A stretch of DNA of 64,000 bases from the NCBI GenBank assembly GCA_023376005.1, contig CM042181.1, forward strand, positions 1,576,883-1,640,882, written 5' to 3'. Below the pieces are notes generated by a model. It made no database searches. It worked only from the letters and a program-made list of their open reading frames with translations, and had not been told where the DNA came from. Below are positions 32,051-42,600 of this stretch, in pieces. Made by a program: the position numbers and the translations under genes. The DNA is from Doryteuthis pealeii. Its lineage: Eukaryota > Mollusca > Cephalopoda > Myopsida > Loliginidae. Positions within the stretch are counted from its first letter, which is position 1, and each line of letters begins with the position of its first letter.

Positions 32051-32286
32051 TCTATTGTATCCATTTCTTGAATATATATAGAGAGAGATAGATAGATAGA
32101 TAGATAGATGGACACGTATGATATTGAGCAGTCTCGGCAAATACAATGATACACCAAGTGAGCTACTGACAACCATATACTAACCATATATATATGTGTG
32201 TATTTGGGCAGCATCTTTTCCCCTAAACCAATGTCATTAATATTATCTGCGTTATTCGGACTATTGTCCCCATCTTCATTGTTATT

Positions 32287-32331
32287 TGTACAACGTTTCT
32301 GCCGATATGACCTCGGCCTTCTTCAGGTATT
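32287..32331 (-). ncRNA. Hammerhead-like motif
   Basis: Minus strand: TAC, CTGAAGA, one extra A, GGCCGA..TCGGC stem II, one extra A, GAAA, then CGTTGTAC. The first TAC can pair with GTA. Stem III would be only ACGT, so the monomer is doubtful. Confidence 0.4.
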
Positions 32332-32609
32332 TCTTGTCGGACTCGGAACCTCGGGAACAAAATATAACAAAAATGATAACAATTACATTATCATACACGA
32401 TAATGATTACAATTTCATGTCTTGAGAGGGGATGCCGACGGGTCAAAGCATTTTTTATTTATTCATTAATAAACGAGATTCATTCTATGTATTAATGATT
32501 TTGAGTATAGATTAAAGACTCATTGAAAAACGTACGCATTCCACGTGGGTATTGTGACGTAGTTTCGGTTATAGACAGACCCCGAATCTCCATTATAATA
32601 ATGATATCT

Positions 32610-32935
32610 CCGCGAAGTATTGCAAGAAAAAAAAAACTCATTTGGATTGAACAGCCGCCAGTAAGGATCGAACTTGTGATAGCATGGGGAGTGTAGATTT
32701 TAAACTCTTTAGCAGAGAAAACGGATGATGTAATTCTTTACTTGATTTTCGTCACACCCAATATTTATTTTTAACGATAGAATATCCTACAAAAGTAAAC
32801 TATATATTCTAACATGTCATTTTTATATATTTTTTATTCTTTAATGTCAGAAACATAGGTGCTGGGTGACGGCACCGGCTTAGTTTTTGAAATTATTGTT
32901 ACTTGGAGAGCTCCCCACATCCTTGTGCTAAACAA
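32610..32935 (+). repeat. FEM-1-like upstream region copy without exon
   Basis: Plus-oriented copy of the G4 upstream region (GAACAGCCGCCAGTAAGG, GATCGAACTTGTGATAGC, GGATGATGTAATTC, AACATGTCATTTTTATATA) that stops before the ATG-donor exon. A Helitron-1 5' scrap precedes it at about 32552-32604, and a 3' scrap with the GCACCCTCC hairpin half is at about 33011-33060. Confidence 0.55.
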
Positions 32936-33074
32936 TTGGATAATTAATACTTAATTTTTGAATACTAAAATTGATTATAATCAGACCAAATTGATCAGGG
33001 ATTATTATGACTAGTAGGAATATGCACCCTCCCGGCGTTAGTATTTAAATTTTAATTCAATGAAATATACTAAA

Positions 33075-33458
33075 TTAGAAGCGGCTACCCGGCGTTGCTT
33101 GGGTATTTGGGGAGGTTGAAAAATCAGTCTCACAAATCATTATGATTGAATCGCGAGCTGGATCCTCGTAGTTTGTCCCGTTAAAATTCCTATGTAAAAA
33201 CAAAAGACGTTGCGTTGAACCAGTCACTCTGGAAATAAAAATTAATGTCTATTATTTAAAATATTAAATGCAAAAAAATCTATCTAAAATTTTATTTTTT
33301 TAAGTAACTTCCCTAATATAAATCAAACCTTCATTATTTTTGCTCAAAAACCAAGAACTGGTGATATTTAATGTGTATATATATTTACTTTATCATTAAT
33401 TGTATTTTCGAAGTTTCCACCGGACATACACATACACAAAACTACCCTTTATATATGT
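33075..33458 (-). mobile_element. Helitron-2 copy
   Basis: Minus orientation. The 3' end on the minus strand is ACCCAAGCAACGCCGGGT then AGCCGCTTCTAA, a good hairpin plus CTRR (CTAA). The 5' region is CATATATAAAGGGTAG with TGTCCGGTGGAAAC. Confidence 0.72.
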
Positions 33459-33464
33459 CTAAAT

Positions 33465-34011
33465 TAGAAAGACCAAAGAAATGAGATAAGAACTCCTATA
33501 AAAGATTACACTTATTTTAATTATATTTTAATTGGCAAAGTATTGCAAGAAAAATATCTCATCTGGATTGAAAAGCTGCCAGTAAGGATCGAACTTGTGA
33601 TAACATGGGAGTGTAGATTTCAAACTCTTAAGCGGGGAAACCGGATGACGTAATTCTTTACCTGAATTTGGTCACACCTAATATTTTTCGTTTTTTACAT
33701 TTTTTTTTTATTATCTTAGAAAATCCTTTAAAATAAAACTACATATATTTTAACATGTCCTTTTTATATATTCTTATTCTTCACTGACAAAAACATAAGT
33801 ACTGGGTGCCGGCACCAGCTCATTTTTTGAAATGCAAATATTAGATTTTAATCTTTACCTTTTTACGCTACAGTTAATTTAAATAGTTTTATTATATTTT
33901 TAAATTTTTACTATTTCTAGTACCTGTTTATATTTATAAGTCTTTTAGTTTTTAAACACTTGGTTTTACGATAGAGGAAAAAGTTGTATATTAAAACAAA
34001 AACCATATAAA
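33465..34011 (+). promoter_or_regulatory. G4 upstream (promoter) region
   Basis: About 550 bp mirroring the G3 region: GTAAGGATCGAACTTGTG, GATGACGTAATTC, TGGTCACACCTAATATT, GGTGCCGGCACCAGC, TAGAGGAAAAAGTTGTATA, ending ACCATATAAA at the ATG. GGTGCCGGCACC is a 12-bp palindrome near 33817 that is also kept in the other copies. Confidence 0.5.
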
Positions 34012-34021
34012 ATGGCTGAAG
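34012..34021 (+). CDS. G4 exon 1 (start codon and donor)
   Basis: ATGGCTGAAG then GTAAGTTAT. The split codon G|CA gives Ala, so the protein starts Met-Ala-Glu-Ala-Ser-Asp-Glu. Intron 34022-37195, 3174 nt. Confidence 0.72.
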
Positions 34022-34176
34022 GTAAGTTATTTTCAATTTTTTTTCCTTTCATTTAAATCTGTTAAGGACCCATGCATGGGTTAAATTGTAAAACGTGTGA
34101 ATAAAAAAAAATCGAGTACAAGTTAAGATTGACTCTATTTCAAACCAAGGTTGATATGCGGTAAAACAAATCAAAC

Positions 34177-34207
<31 letters not shown>

Positions 34208-34384
34208 TATATATATAATTGTTTTTTTTTTGGCCAAAAGATTATTTTTTGTTAGTGCGATTATCTTGGTCTTCTTTTTTTCAATATTTTTTCTTCCCGG
34301 GTGATGTTTGGTAGTATATTTTTACAATCAAACTATTTGCTGTTTTTTTTTTCTCACCGCGAGGATTTACCAATAAGTTTGGTA

Positions 34385-34416
<32 letters not shown>

Positions 34417-34429
34417 GTGAGAGAGAGAG

Positions 34430-34767
34430 ATAGATAGATATAAGTATAGATAAAAGGATATGAAAACACAATGCTGTTAAAGTGAAAATATTTTGTATCA
34501 TATTCATAGCTGATATTAAACAATATTTCGATTTATAAAAATCATCTTCAGAACTTGTTTTTTTAATCCGGGCTCATCGAGAGAGAAGCTGAAAATAATT
34601 TAAATTCAAAACGAAAACAAGCTCATAAGATGATTTTTATAAATCGAAATATTGTTCAATATTAGCTATGAATATGATATAAAATATTTTCATTTTAACA
34701 GCATATTGTGTTGTTTTCATATCCTTTTATCTATACTCATACCGTCGGATTCATTTCCTTTCTCTTA

Positions 34768-34770
<3 letters not shown>
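34430..34770. repeat. Foldback element with two hammerhead copies
   Basis: Long palindrome: GGATATGAAAACACAATGC on the left is mirrored by GTTGTTTTCATATCC on the right, and the right end motif is ACCGTCGGATTCATTTCC before a CA/TA tract. The inner parts are two oppositely oriented hammerhead-like motifs. It lies in the G4 intron, as its relative lies in the G3 intron. Confidence 0.75.
34508..34555 (-). ncRNA. Hammerhead ribozyme-like motif
   Basis: Minus strand: AGTT (stem I, one wobble), CTGAAGA, extra T, GATTT-TTAT-AAATC stem II, GAAA, TAT-TGTTTA-ATA stem III, TC cleavage site, AGCT. All conserved core bases are present apart from the one extra U. A partner copy at 34620-34667 (plus) has CATAAGA in place of CTGAAGA and looks dead. 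Confidence 0.58.
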
Positions 34771-34779
<9 letters not shown>

Positions 34780-34833
<54 letters not shown>

Positions 34834-35410
34834 GTGTATGGATAGACTTTGTTCTTGTGAACGTTGTTCGTTTGGTCTTTTGAAGCATTGGAAAAAAGAA
34901 CAAAAATCAGAATTTTAATATTCTGTTCCTGGTTTGATCAATTCTGATATTTCGGATGAACGTTCACCCTTTTTCAAGGTATATGATATGAGACGGTCTG
35001 GAGAAAAAAATTAAATGCTGTATATGAGAGTAAAAACAAAATAAATGAAGTGAACATATTTGGCGTTTTTTAGACGTTATTTTTCTTTCAAAATTGTGTG
35101 ACTTATGTAAATTACTTTCAAATATCTTTCCTTTCATTTAAATCTGGATTTTGAAGACACCCCAAAAATATCTTCAGTCGATTATTTGATTTCTTTAAAG
35201 GTTATCCTCATCTTTCTAATATGATTTATATTAAATAAAAAATATATTTATTTCAATATTTAAAAATAACTTATCGGCTGAACAAATAGAGAAAGAATTA
35301 ACGTTTGTCTAAAATATATATATATATATGTATGTATATATGTATATAAAGTTTATTTTTATATATTGATATATAAATAATACTTCATCAACGGAAATCT
35401 AGATTCGTTT
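34780..35410. other. Unassigned AT-rich sequence in the G4 intron
   Basis: CA/TA tract at about 34768-34832, then AT-rich sequence with a second TA tract near 35315. Nothing recognised. Confidence 0.4.
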
Positions 35411-35412
35411 TG

Positions 35413-35885
35413 TTTTACGGCATATCAACCTCCGTGGGTCATTTAATACCGACAAAGTTTTGAAATAAATTCCTTGTTAACGGATACTCAATTTTTTGGA
35501 CCATATAACCTTTAGGTACCCATTTTGCGATCTCATTTCTTGAGGACATTATTTCCATTTACACCGTCAAAATCCGATTGTTTGTTTGGAGTTAGGGTTA
35601 GGGGTTAGTTTTATTATTAAAACAAACTCTAAAAATCATTTGTAACAAACAACCGGATGTTGACGGTGTAAATGAAAAAAATGTCCTTATGAAACGAGAT
35701 AGCAAAAGGAGTGCCTAAAATTAATATGGTCCATTTTTTTTATAAACACATTTTTCTATTTAAGCCCTTGATGGGACGCAGCTACAACCACTCCGGGTCA
35801 GAGTGGACCAGGGAGCAATGGTGATGATGGGGTGCTCCACATTCCCCAAACCTTCAGAACTGCAACCTCACCATCAGATAATTTA
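35413..35885 (-). mobile_element. SINE-A copy split by a MITE
   Basis: TTTTACGGCATATCAACC at the left and the GTGCTCCACATTCCCC body on the right, interrupted by the element at 35498-35732. The head is missing. Confidence 0.65.
35498..35732. mobile_element. MITE with long terminal inverted repeats
   Basis: 235 bp. Ends GGACCATATAACCTTTAGG and CCTAAAATTAATATGGTCC; inverted similarity extends about 90 bp inward (TTACACCGTCAAAATCCG against CGGATGTTGACGGTG). No clear target duplication because it sits in a T-run. Superfamily unknown. Confidence 0.75.
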
Positions 35886-35971
35886 ATCCTTCCCCGTGAG
35901 AAACATGGGTATTAATTTCAATAAAGGTTAACATCGTCTCTTGTATATTATTATTACTAACAAAAACATGA

Positions 35972-36460
35972 GGCCCTATCGGTGAGGCGTTAGAATGCAC
36001 AGACTGCACATCTGCAGAGGGGTAAGACTCCCCCAAATGGGGCCACCAGTTGGCCGTGGGTGGCGACCCGTGATGCTTTAGGACGGAGTCTTGGTGGATG
36101 AGCAGTCCACGACCTGCAACAGTCTTTTTAGACCCTTACATAGGTTAGACGGTCGGTCGGAGAGGCCCACTATGATGAATTAGCTGGTCATATCAAGCCC
36201 TGGCACCTATATGATTGCCCCAATCCTATTGCCCTCATGGCAAGCCCCAACCCTTTTTAACATATGGGCGCTAGAAGGCGGTGGCTGTGGGTCTACATGA
36301 CTTGACGTTAAACTATCTGATGATGAGGTTCCAGTTTTGAAGATTTGGGGAATACGGAGCACCCATTCATCATAAATTACTCCCTGGTTCACTCTGACCC
36401 GGAGTGGTAGTCCCTGTTAAGGTACCATCTATGAGTTAAATAGAAAAATGTATTTTAAAA
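35972..36460 (+). mobile_element. SINE-A copy
   Basis: Plus-strand copy from GCCCTATCGGTGAGGCG; the AT-rich tail is truncated at about 36460, next to a TA tract. Confidence 0.65.
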
Positions 36461-36520
36461 AAAAATGTAGGTCATATACGGCAAAAAAGCCATATCCAAA
36501 CACATTGTGTTTACATACTT

Positions 36521-36569
<49 letters not shown>

Positions 36570-36583
36570 CCTCCAAGACTTAA

Positions 36584-37145
36584 CCGCCCTATCGGCTGGG
36601 GCATTAGAATGCACCGAATGCACCTCTGCAGAGGGGTAAGACTCTCCCAATGGGACCACCTGTTGGCCGTGGGTGGCAACGTGATGCTTGAGGATAGAAC
36701 CCAGGTGGCTGAGAAGTCAATGATATGCAATATTCCACTTTAGGCCTTTCTTGGGCTAGACGGGTGGTCGGAGAGGCCCCCTCCTATTAATCGGCTGGCC
36801 ACGTCAAGCCCTAGCACCTATATGATTGCCCCAACCCTATTGCGTTCATGGCAACCCCCAATCCTTCTTATCATTTTTCTTATCTGAGGGTTTATATGTC
36901 CTGGGAATGACGTTAAACTCTATCTGATGGTGAGGTTCCAGTTCTGGGAGGATTGGGGAATGTGGAGCGCCATTGCTCCCTGGTCCACTCTGACCCGGAG
37001 TGGTAGTACCGGTTAGGGTCCCATCTATGGGTTAAATAAAAAAAAGCGTATTTATAAAAAGAATTGTATTATCCATTAAGAATTGATTTATTTCAAAACT
37101 TTATCAGCATTAAATGACCCACTGAGATTGATATGCCGTAAAACA
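36584..37145 (+). mobile_element. SINE-A copy
   Basis: Plus-strand copy ending GATATGCCGTAAAACAAAG, only about 50 bp upstream of the G4 exon 2 acceptor. Its tail sequence may contribute to the intron 3' end. Confidence 0.7.
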
Positions 37146-37195
37146 AAGACAAACCAAACCAAGACTAAAAAATTCTTCTTTTTTTTTCCTTACAG

Positions 37196-38889
37196 CATCT
37201 GACGAGAAAATCTTATTTGCTCCAAAATACCGGTTGAACTTCATCAAACCAATATTCCGATTAATCGAGGTTGCTGCCTTGGACGATCTCAAGGCAATTT
37301 TTAAAACCCTTCAGCCCGAACAACGCATTAAGGCTTTAAATTATACTATCGATGGTTTTTCCCCTCTCTATCTAGCAGTTAAATACAACAGTGTTGAAAT
37401 TTCCCGTTACCTCCTGGAACTTTCACTCCGTCTACAGGGACCTCACGAAATGTCCGAACAATGGAAAACCTGCCGGCACCCACTCACTCCCGCCATAAAA
37501 ATCGGTAACCCTATATTGATTGAACTGATCCTGGAACATTTACCAAACATCAACGACACCATCGACGGTGCCAAGTCTCCTTTAATGATTGCTACTTCCT
37601 TTGGAAATCTAAGGACCGTGAAACTGATAGTAGAGAAGGGAGCTGATGTTAATCGACCGTACTTTCAGGGGAAAAGCGTTCTAATGTACTCGACAGCAAA
37701 CTGGAAAATTTGCAGCTACCTTCTCGCTCATGGAGCAAACGTTCACCACCGAGATCAATTTGGATATACGGCCCTTCATCTTGCCACTAGAAACAAACAC
37801 ATTGAAAGCGTAATCCAACTAGTCAACGCTGGTGCTGATGTTATGTCCCGAAACCTCGAAGGCATAACCCCTTTGAATATGGCTTCTAGCAACCGGTGTT
37901 ACCCGGTTCTTAAGTGTTTGATTCAACAACCCGGATGTTCTCAGTTAGATAAGATAGAGGTTTTAGAAATCTTGAATGTTGCTTATATATTTGACCAATG
38001 TCCTTTTATAAAACCATGGATAGAATCTTTACGGTTGAGAGCGCAAGCGAATTTACCCAAGAACTGTCGGTTTCGAACTAATGGTATTGTTGATTACCTC
38101 AAAGAATTTACCACAGAGACAGAATTGGAAAATCTACAAGGCAACCTTTTACATCTTGCTTTTCAGAGTAGTTTAGTTATTGAAAGGATCGTAGGATGGA
38201 ATAACCACTTATACATGGGGTGCCTCCTGCTAACAGCATTGATTGCTAAACAAGAAAACGATATGAAGAAGCTGAGGCAGTTGCTCCTTTATATTGAGAT
38301 ATATTGTCATGAAACCTCGTTCTTTTTTGTACCTGGTAATATCTGCTATTTGAAACGTCTGTTCTCTGAAATTGTAGCAACCAGCTATCCAAGAACATTT
38401 CTTGAATACGCTGCATTTGATATTTTCAAAATGGTAACGCAGGCAGTTTTGAACAAGTGGAAGCGAGTCAAAGACAATATATATAGGAATCCTTTTATTG
38501 TTGATGAAGATTATTTAGCGTCAGTTGACGCTTTATTGGATATGATTTCGAGTCCAATGAGTAAAGAATGTTCTCGGTATTACCTCTGCCGATTTATAGA
38601 GATGATCACAACGTTGGTCAGCGAAGATATCAGATTGAAGTTCCATCGGTCTATATTACACCATATAATCAAGTTGGCGAAGAAACCCTACTCAAAATGG
38701 ATATGGCTCATTAAGCTCTTCCTTCAATGCGGAGCCGTTGCTAACTCCAGAGATTATTACCTACGAACCCCACTCATGTATGCCGTTATGTATTTGCCCC
38801 CGGATGCTGCCTCAGATGTTCACAGACTTCTTATCCTGTTCGGGGGTGACCCAAGTTGTAGAAACAATGAAGGACTTAAAGCCTTATAG
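37196..38889 (+). CDS. FEM-1-like ankyrin protein G4, exon 2
   Basis: Main exon of the second intact gene. Acceptor TTTTCCTTACAG ends at 37195; 564 codons follow to TAG at 38887. With exon 1 the protein is 567 residues. Numbering the 551-aa part from Leu-Asn-Phe: ankyrin-type repeats about 42-230 (SPLYLAVKYN, SPLMIATSFGN, EKGADVNRP, GYTALHLATRN, NAGADVMSRN), FEM-1-type middle 240-485 (IEVLEILNVAYIF, VIERIVGWNN, LFSEI) and terminal ankyrins 490-551 (KLFLQCGA, RTPLMYAVMYLPP, ILFGGDPSCRNN). By hand count it differs from G3 at 79 of 551 positions, with clusters at 256-285, 371-390 and 440-485. The two ankyrin blocks are nearly identical. No VHL-box tail. Predicted role: a receptor or decoy derived from a ubiquitin-ligase adaptor. 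Confidence 0.83.
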
Positions 38890-38982
38890 ACGTCACATCA
38901 CTCCGCAAACGGAGCACAGAGCCTACTCAATATGGCGATTTTATCCTTATTCATTTAAACAACATAGTGTGTTTTTAATACC

Positions 38983-38987
<5 letters not shown>

Positions 38988-39023
<36 letters not shown>
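38988..39023. repeat. (TA)n in the G4 3' flank
   Basis: TA tract about 100 bp after the stop; repeated at about 40423-40460 in the next unit. A Helitron-2 5' scrap (TTTTCGTAGTTTCATCC) follows each. Confidence 0.9.
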
Positions 39024-39025
<2 letters not shown>

Positions 39026-39210
39026 TTTATCGTTACTCATTTTATTTTCGTAGTTTCATCCAGATAAATATACCAACTTCGGAAAATAACCTCCAATATG
39101 AAATAAGAAAGATTCAGAAACAGGTTATTTGGTTATTGAAGACTGTAAATTATCCCGGTTAGAAAAAACTCCCCAGAAAGGCATTATTTGTACCCTTAGT
39201 TTTATCAGAG

Positions 39211-39216
39211 AATAAA
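39211..39216 (+). terminator. G4 candidate polyadenylation signal
   Basis: AATAAA within CAGAGAATAAACGGGG, about 320 nt after the stop. It is conserved at the same place in the duplicated units and in G3, where no TA tract intervenes. Confidence 0.45.
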
Positions 39217-39287
39217 CGGGGCCGTTATAGTATGCGGCCTACCCGGTTTGAATGTGTCCTACCTCAGTAAGAGTATATTTATAGATA

Positions 39288-39908
39288 CTAGCAAATATAT
39301 GCACCCTCCGGGTGCAAGTATTCAAGTTTAAATGTAATAAAATATTAGATTAAATCAGAAAGGCTAATGAAACAAATTAAGAATTCAAATAAAAAGATTT
39401 GAAACGGAGGGGGTATAATCGGAAAATAGAACAACCGAAACTTACTCTTTCATCACTTCCGTTTTTCAATGCTAAATTTTCCTAATTTAACTATTTAGGA
39501 AGTAAAGAATAAAACTACAGTTATTTCGTCTTGTTAATGAATTTCTTTTAGGATTTATTGAAGAGATTTTTACTCATATTCATTAAGATAAAACCAAACA
39601 ATTAGAAATCAATAATACCAAGCACATTTTTTATTAAAATCAGTTTTTTTAATATCAATATGCAAATTAGCTTTACGTTTACACTGAAAACTGGTATTTT
39701 GTTGTATATATAAATAAAATTGCATGTTATTAGTATTTAGGTAAGGCCAACAGTATTAATAATGTCAAACAGTTTTATTATTAATTGCGGTTTAGATAGA
39801 AATAGAATCATGGAGAATGTGACGTAAATAACTAAGGGAATTGTGACTTGAGTAGTAATATAGTTTCGGTTACAGACAGAAAAACACACAATCTCCATTA
39901 TAATAAGA
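39288..39908 (-). mobile_element. Helitron-1 copy H7
   Basis: 621 bp, inserted between A and T: TATAGATA|CTAG...AAGA|TATGTAGTAGG. The uninterrupted sequence TATAGATATATGTAGTAG is present at about 42212 and, inverted, near 24175, giving a direct empty-site proof of both ends. Confidence 0.93.
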
Positions 39909-40052
39909 TATGTAGTAGGCAAATTATTTTTCACATATAACTGAATTGCATTTCTTTAAATTGAATATAAGTTTTAGTGCTGTATGCCCTCGTCAGTTAT
40001 ATTCAAGAGAGGGATATAGATATATAGAGATAGATAGATAGATAGATATACA

Positions 40053-40328
40053 TTGGTCAGCGAAGATATCAGATTGAAGTTCCATCGGTCTATATTACAC
40101 CATATAATCAAGTTGGTGAAGAAACCCTACTCAAAATGGATATGGCTCATTAAGCTCTTCCTTCAATGCGGAGCCGTTGCTAACTCCAGAGATTATTACC
40201 TACGAACCCCACTCATGTATGCCGTTATGTATTTGCCCCCGGATGCTGCCTCAGATGTTCACAGACTTCTTATCCTGTTCGGGGGTGACCCAAGTTGTAG
40301 AAACAATGAAGGACTTAAAGCCTTATAG
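40053..40328 (+). pseudogene. FEM-1-like 3' end fragment (G4b)
   Basis: Open for 91 codons, identical to the last part of G4 except one residue (KLVKKP for KLAKKP). It lacks the ankyrin block, an acceptor and a promoter, so it is a duplicated 3' end rather than a gene. Near-identity means the duplication is recent or maintained by conversion. Confidence 0.85.
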
Positions 40329-40421
40329 ACGTCACATCACTCCCAAACGGAGCACAGAGCCTACTCAATATGGCGATTTTATCCCTTATTCATTTAAACA
40401 ACATAGTGTGTTTTTAATACC

Positions 40422-40461
<40 letters not shown>

Positions 40462-40725
40462 CTTTATCGTTACTCATTTTATTTTCGTAGTTTCATCCGG
40501 ATAAATATACCAACTTCGGAAAATAACCTCCAATATGAAATAAGAAAGATTCAGAAACAGGTTATTTGGTTATTGAAGACTGTAAAATTATCCCGGTTAG
40601 AAAAAACTCCCCAGAAAGGCATTATTTGTACCCTTAGTTTTATCAGAGAATAAACGGGGCCGTTATAGTATGCGGCCTACCCGGTTTGAATGTGTCCTAC
40701 CTCAGTAAGAGTATATTTATAGATA

Positions 40726-41345
40726 CTAGCAAATATATGCACCCTCCGGGTCCAGTATTTAAGTTTAAATGTAATAAAATATTAGATTAAATCAGAAAGG
40801 CTAATGAAACAAATTAAGAATTCAAATAAAAAGATTTGAAACGGAGGGGGTATAATCGGAAAATAGAGCAACCGAAATTTACTCTTTCATCACTTCCGTT
40901 TTTCAATGCTAAATTTTCCTAATTTAACTATTTAGGAAGTAAAGAATAAAACTACAGTTATTCCGTCTTGTTAATGAATTTCTTTTAGGATTTATTGAAG
41001 AGATTTTTACTCATATTCATTAAGATAAAACCAAACAATTAGAAATCAATAATACCAAGCACATTTTTTATTAAAATCAGTTTTTTTAATATCAATATGC
41101 AAATTAGCTTTACGTTTACACTGAAAACTGGTATTTTGTTGTATATATAAATAAAATTGCATGTTATTAGTATTTAGGTAAGGCCAACAGTATTAATAAT
41201 GTCAAACAGTTTTATTATTAATTGCGGTTTAGATAGAAATAGAATCATGGAGAATATGACGTAAATAACTAAGGGAATTGTGACTTGAGTAGTAATATAG
41301 TTTCGGTTACAGACAGAAAAACACACAATCTCCATTATAATAAGA
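40726..41345 (-). mobile_element. Helitron-1 copy H8
   Basis: Passenger copy of H7 carried by the tandem duplication, not an independent insertion. It has lost bases in the hairpin region (CCCTCCGGGTCCAG). Confidence 0.93.
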
Positions 41346-41516
41346 TATGTAGTAGGCAAATTATTTTTCACATATATTCAATTTAAAGAATGCAATTCAG
41401 TTATAAGTTTTAGTGCTGTATGCCCTCGTCAGTTATATTCAAGAGAGGGTTATAGATATAGAGAGGGATATAGATATAGAGAGGGATATAGATATATAGA
41501 GATAGATAGATATACA

Positions 41517-41785
41517 TTGGTCAGCGAAGATATCAGATTGAAGTTCCATCGGTCTATATTGCACCATATAATCAAGTTGATGAAGAAACCCTACTCAAAA
41601 TGGATATGGCTCATTAAGCTCTTCCTTCAATGCGGAGCCGATGCTAACTCCAGAGATTATTACCTACGCACCCCACTCATGTATGCCGTTATGTATTTGC
41701 CCCCGGATGCTGCCTCAGACTTCGTATCCTGTTCGGGGGTGACCCAAGTTGTAGAAACAATGAAGGACTTACAGCTATATAGACG
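41517..41785 (+). pseudogene. FEM-1-like 3' end fragment (G4c)
   Basis: Third copy of the G4 3' end. A 10-bp deletion between two GA dinucleotides (after GCCTCA, near 41719) shifts the frame, so the last repeat is lost. It keeps Asp in CGADANS like G3, where G4 and G4b have Val. Its downstream flank has no Helitron and matches the G3b flank. Confidence 0.85.
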
Positions 41786-41839
41786 TCACCTCACTCACCA
41801 AACGGAGCGCAGAGCCTACTCAATGTGGCGATTTTTATC

Positions 41840-42325
41840 CCCAGAAAGGCATTATTGGTAACCTTAGTTTAATCGGAGAATAAACTGAGCCTTTATAGTT
41901 TGTGGCCTACCTTCTTGATTCTGTTATAGTGTGTGGCTTACCGGGTTTGAATGTGTCCTACCTCAGTAATAGTATATTTATAGATATAAGTAGTAGGTCA
42001 TTTATTGAATCTAATTATTTTTCACATATATTCAATTTCAGGATATGCAATTCAGTTATTAGCTGTATATAGTGTTGTATACGCTTGTTGGGTATAATGA
42101 GAGAGAGAGAGAGAGAGAGACACACTCTGATTGACTGACTGATATAAACGGGGCCGTAATAGTATGCAGCCTTCCCGGTTTGAATGTCCTACCTCAGTAA
42201 GAGTATATTTATAGATATATGTAGTAGACAAATTATTTTTCCCATATTCAATTTAAAGAAATGCAATTCAGTCATAAGCTTTATATAGTGTTATGTCCTC
42301 GTTGTTATATACATGAGAGAGAAAG

Positions 42326-42372
<47 letters not shown>

Positions 42373-42600
42373 ATGAGAGAGAGACTGAAACAGAGTTGTA
42401 ACTTCTTCATTACCCTTTCCTATCTTCTGTCGTCTAGCTTCTAGCTTCATTTTGATCGTCTTCTTGTTGCTGTCTCTAACTAAGGGTCTCTTCTAATGGA
42501 TAGTTCTTTTGTTATGTAAATAATTAACTCGCAGACTTTGATTTCTTGTACAAGATTTATTTCTACTTTGCCCATTTTCATTCACCGCGCGGTTGAGTTT
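41840..42600 (+). repeat. 3' flank of the duplication (inverted copy of 23345-24140)
   Basis: Contains GA and TA microsatellites (42095-42120, 42330-42372), a second partial flank unit (42145-42300) and CCCTTTCCTATCTTCTG..CACCGCGCGGTTGAG. The last block matches 23810-24000 on the opposite strand. No gene. Confidence 0.75.

Larger units (their letters stand above)
38612..41516 (+). repeat. Tandem duplication of the G4 3' end
   Basis: The segment from TTGGTCAGCG inside G4 (38614) through the 3' flank recurs at 40053 (offset 1439) and 41517 (offset 1464). Units 1 and 2 are almost identical and both include a Helitron. The new junctions at 40052 and 41516 join a GATA microsatellite to the same base of the gene. 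Confidence 0.93.

Noticed and set aside
37234..37236. TTG as start of the G4 protein
   Set aside because: The codon lies 38 nt inside an exon behind a good acceptor; a matching ATG exon exists at 34012.
38738..39067. 109-codon frame overlapping the G4 3' end
   Set aside because: Out-of-frame shadow of the G4 coding sequence.
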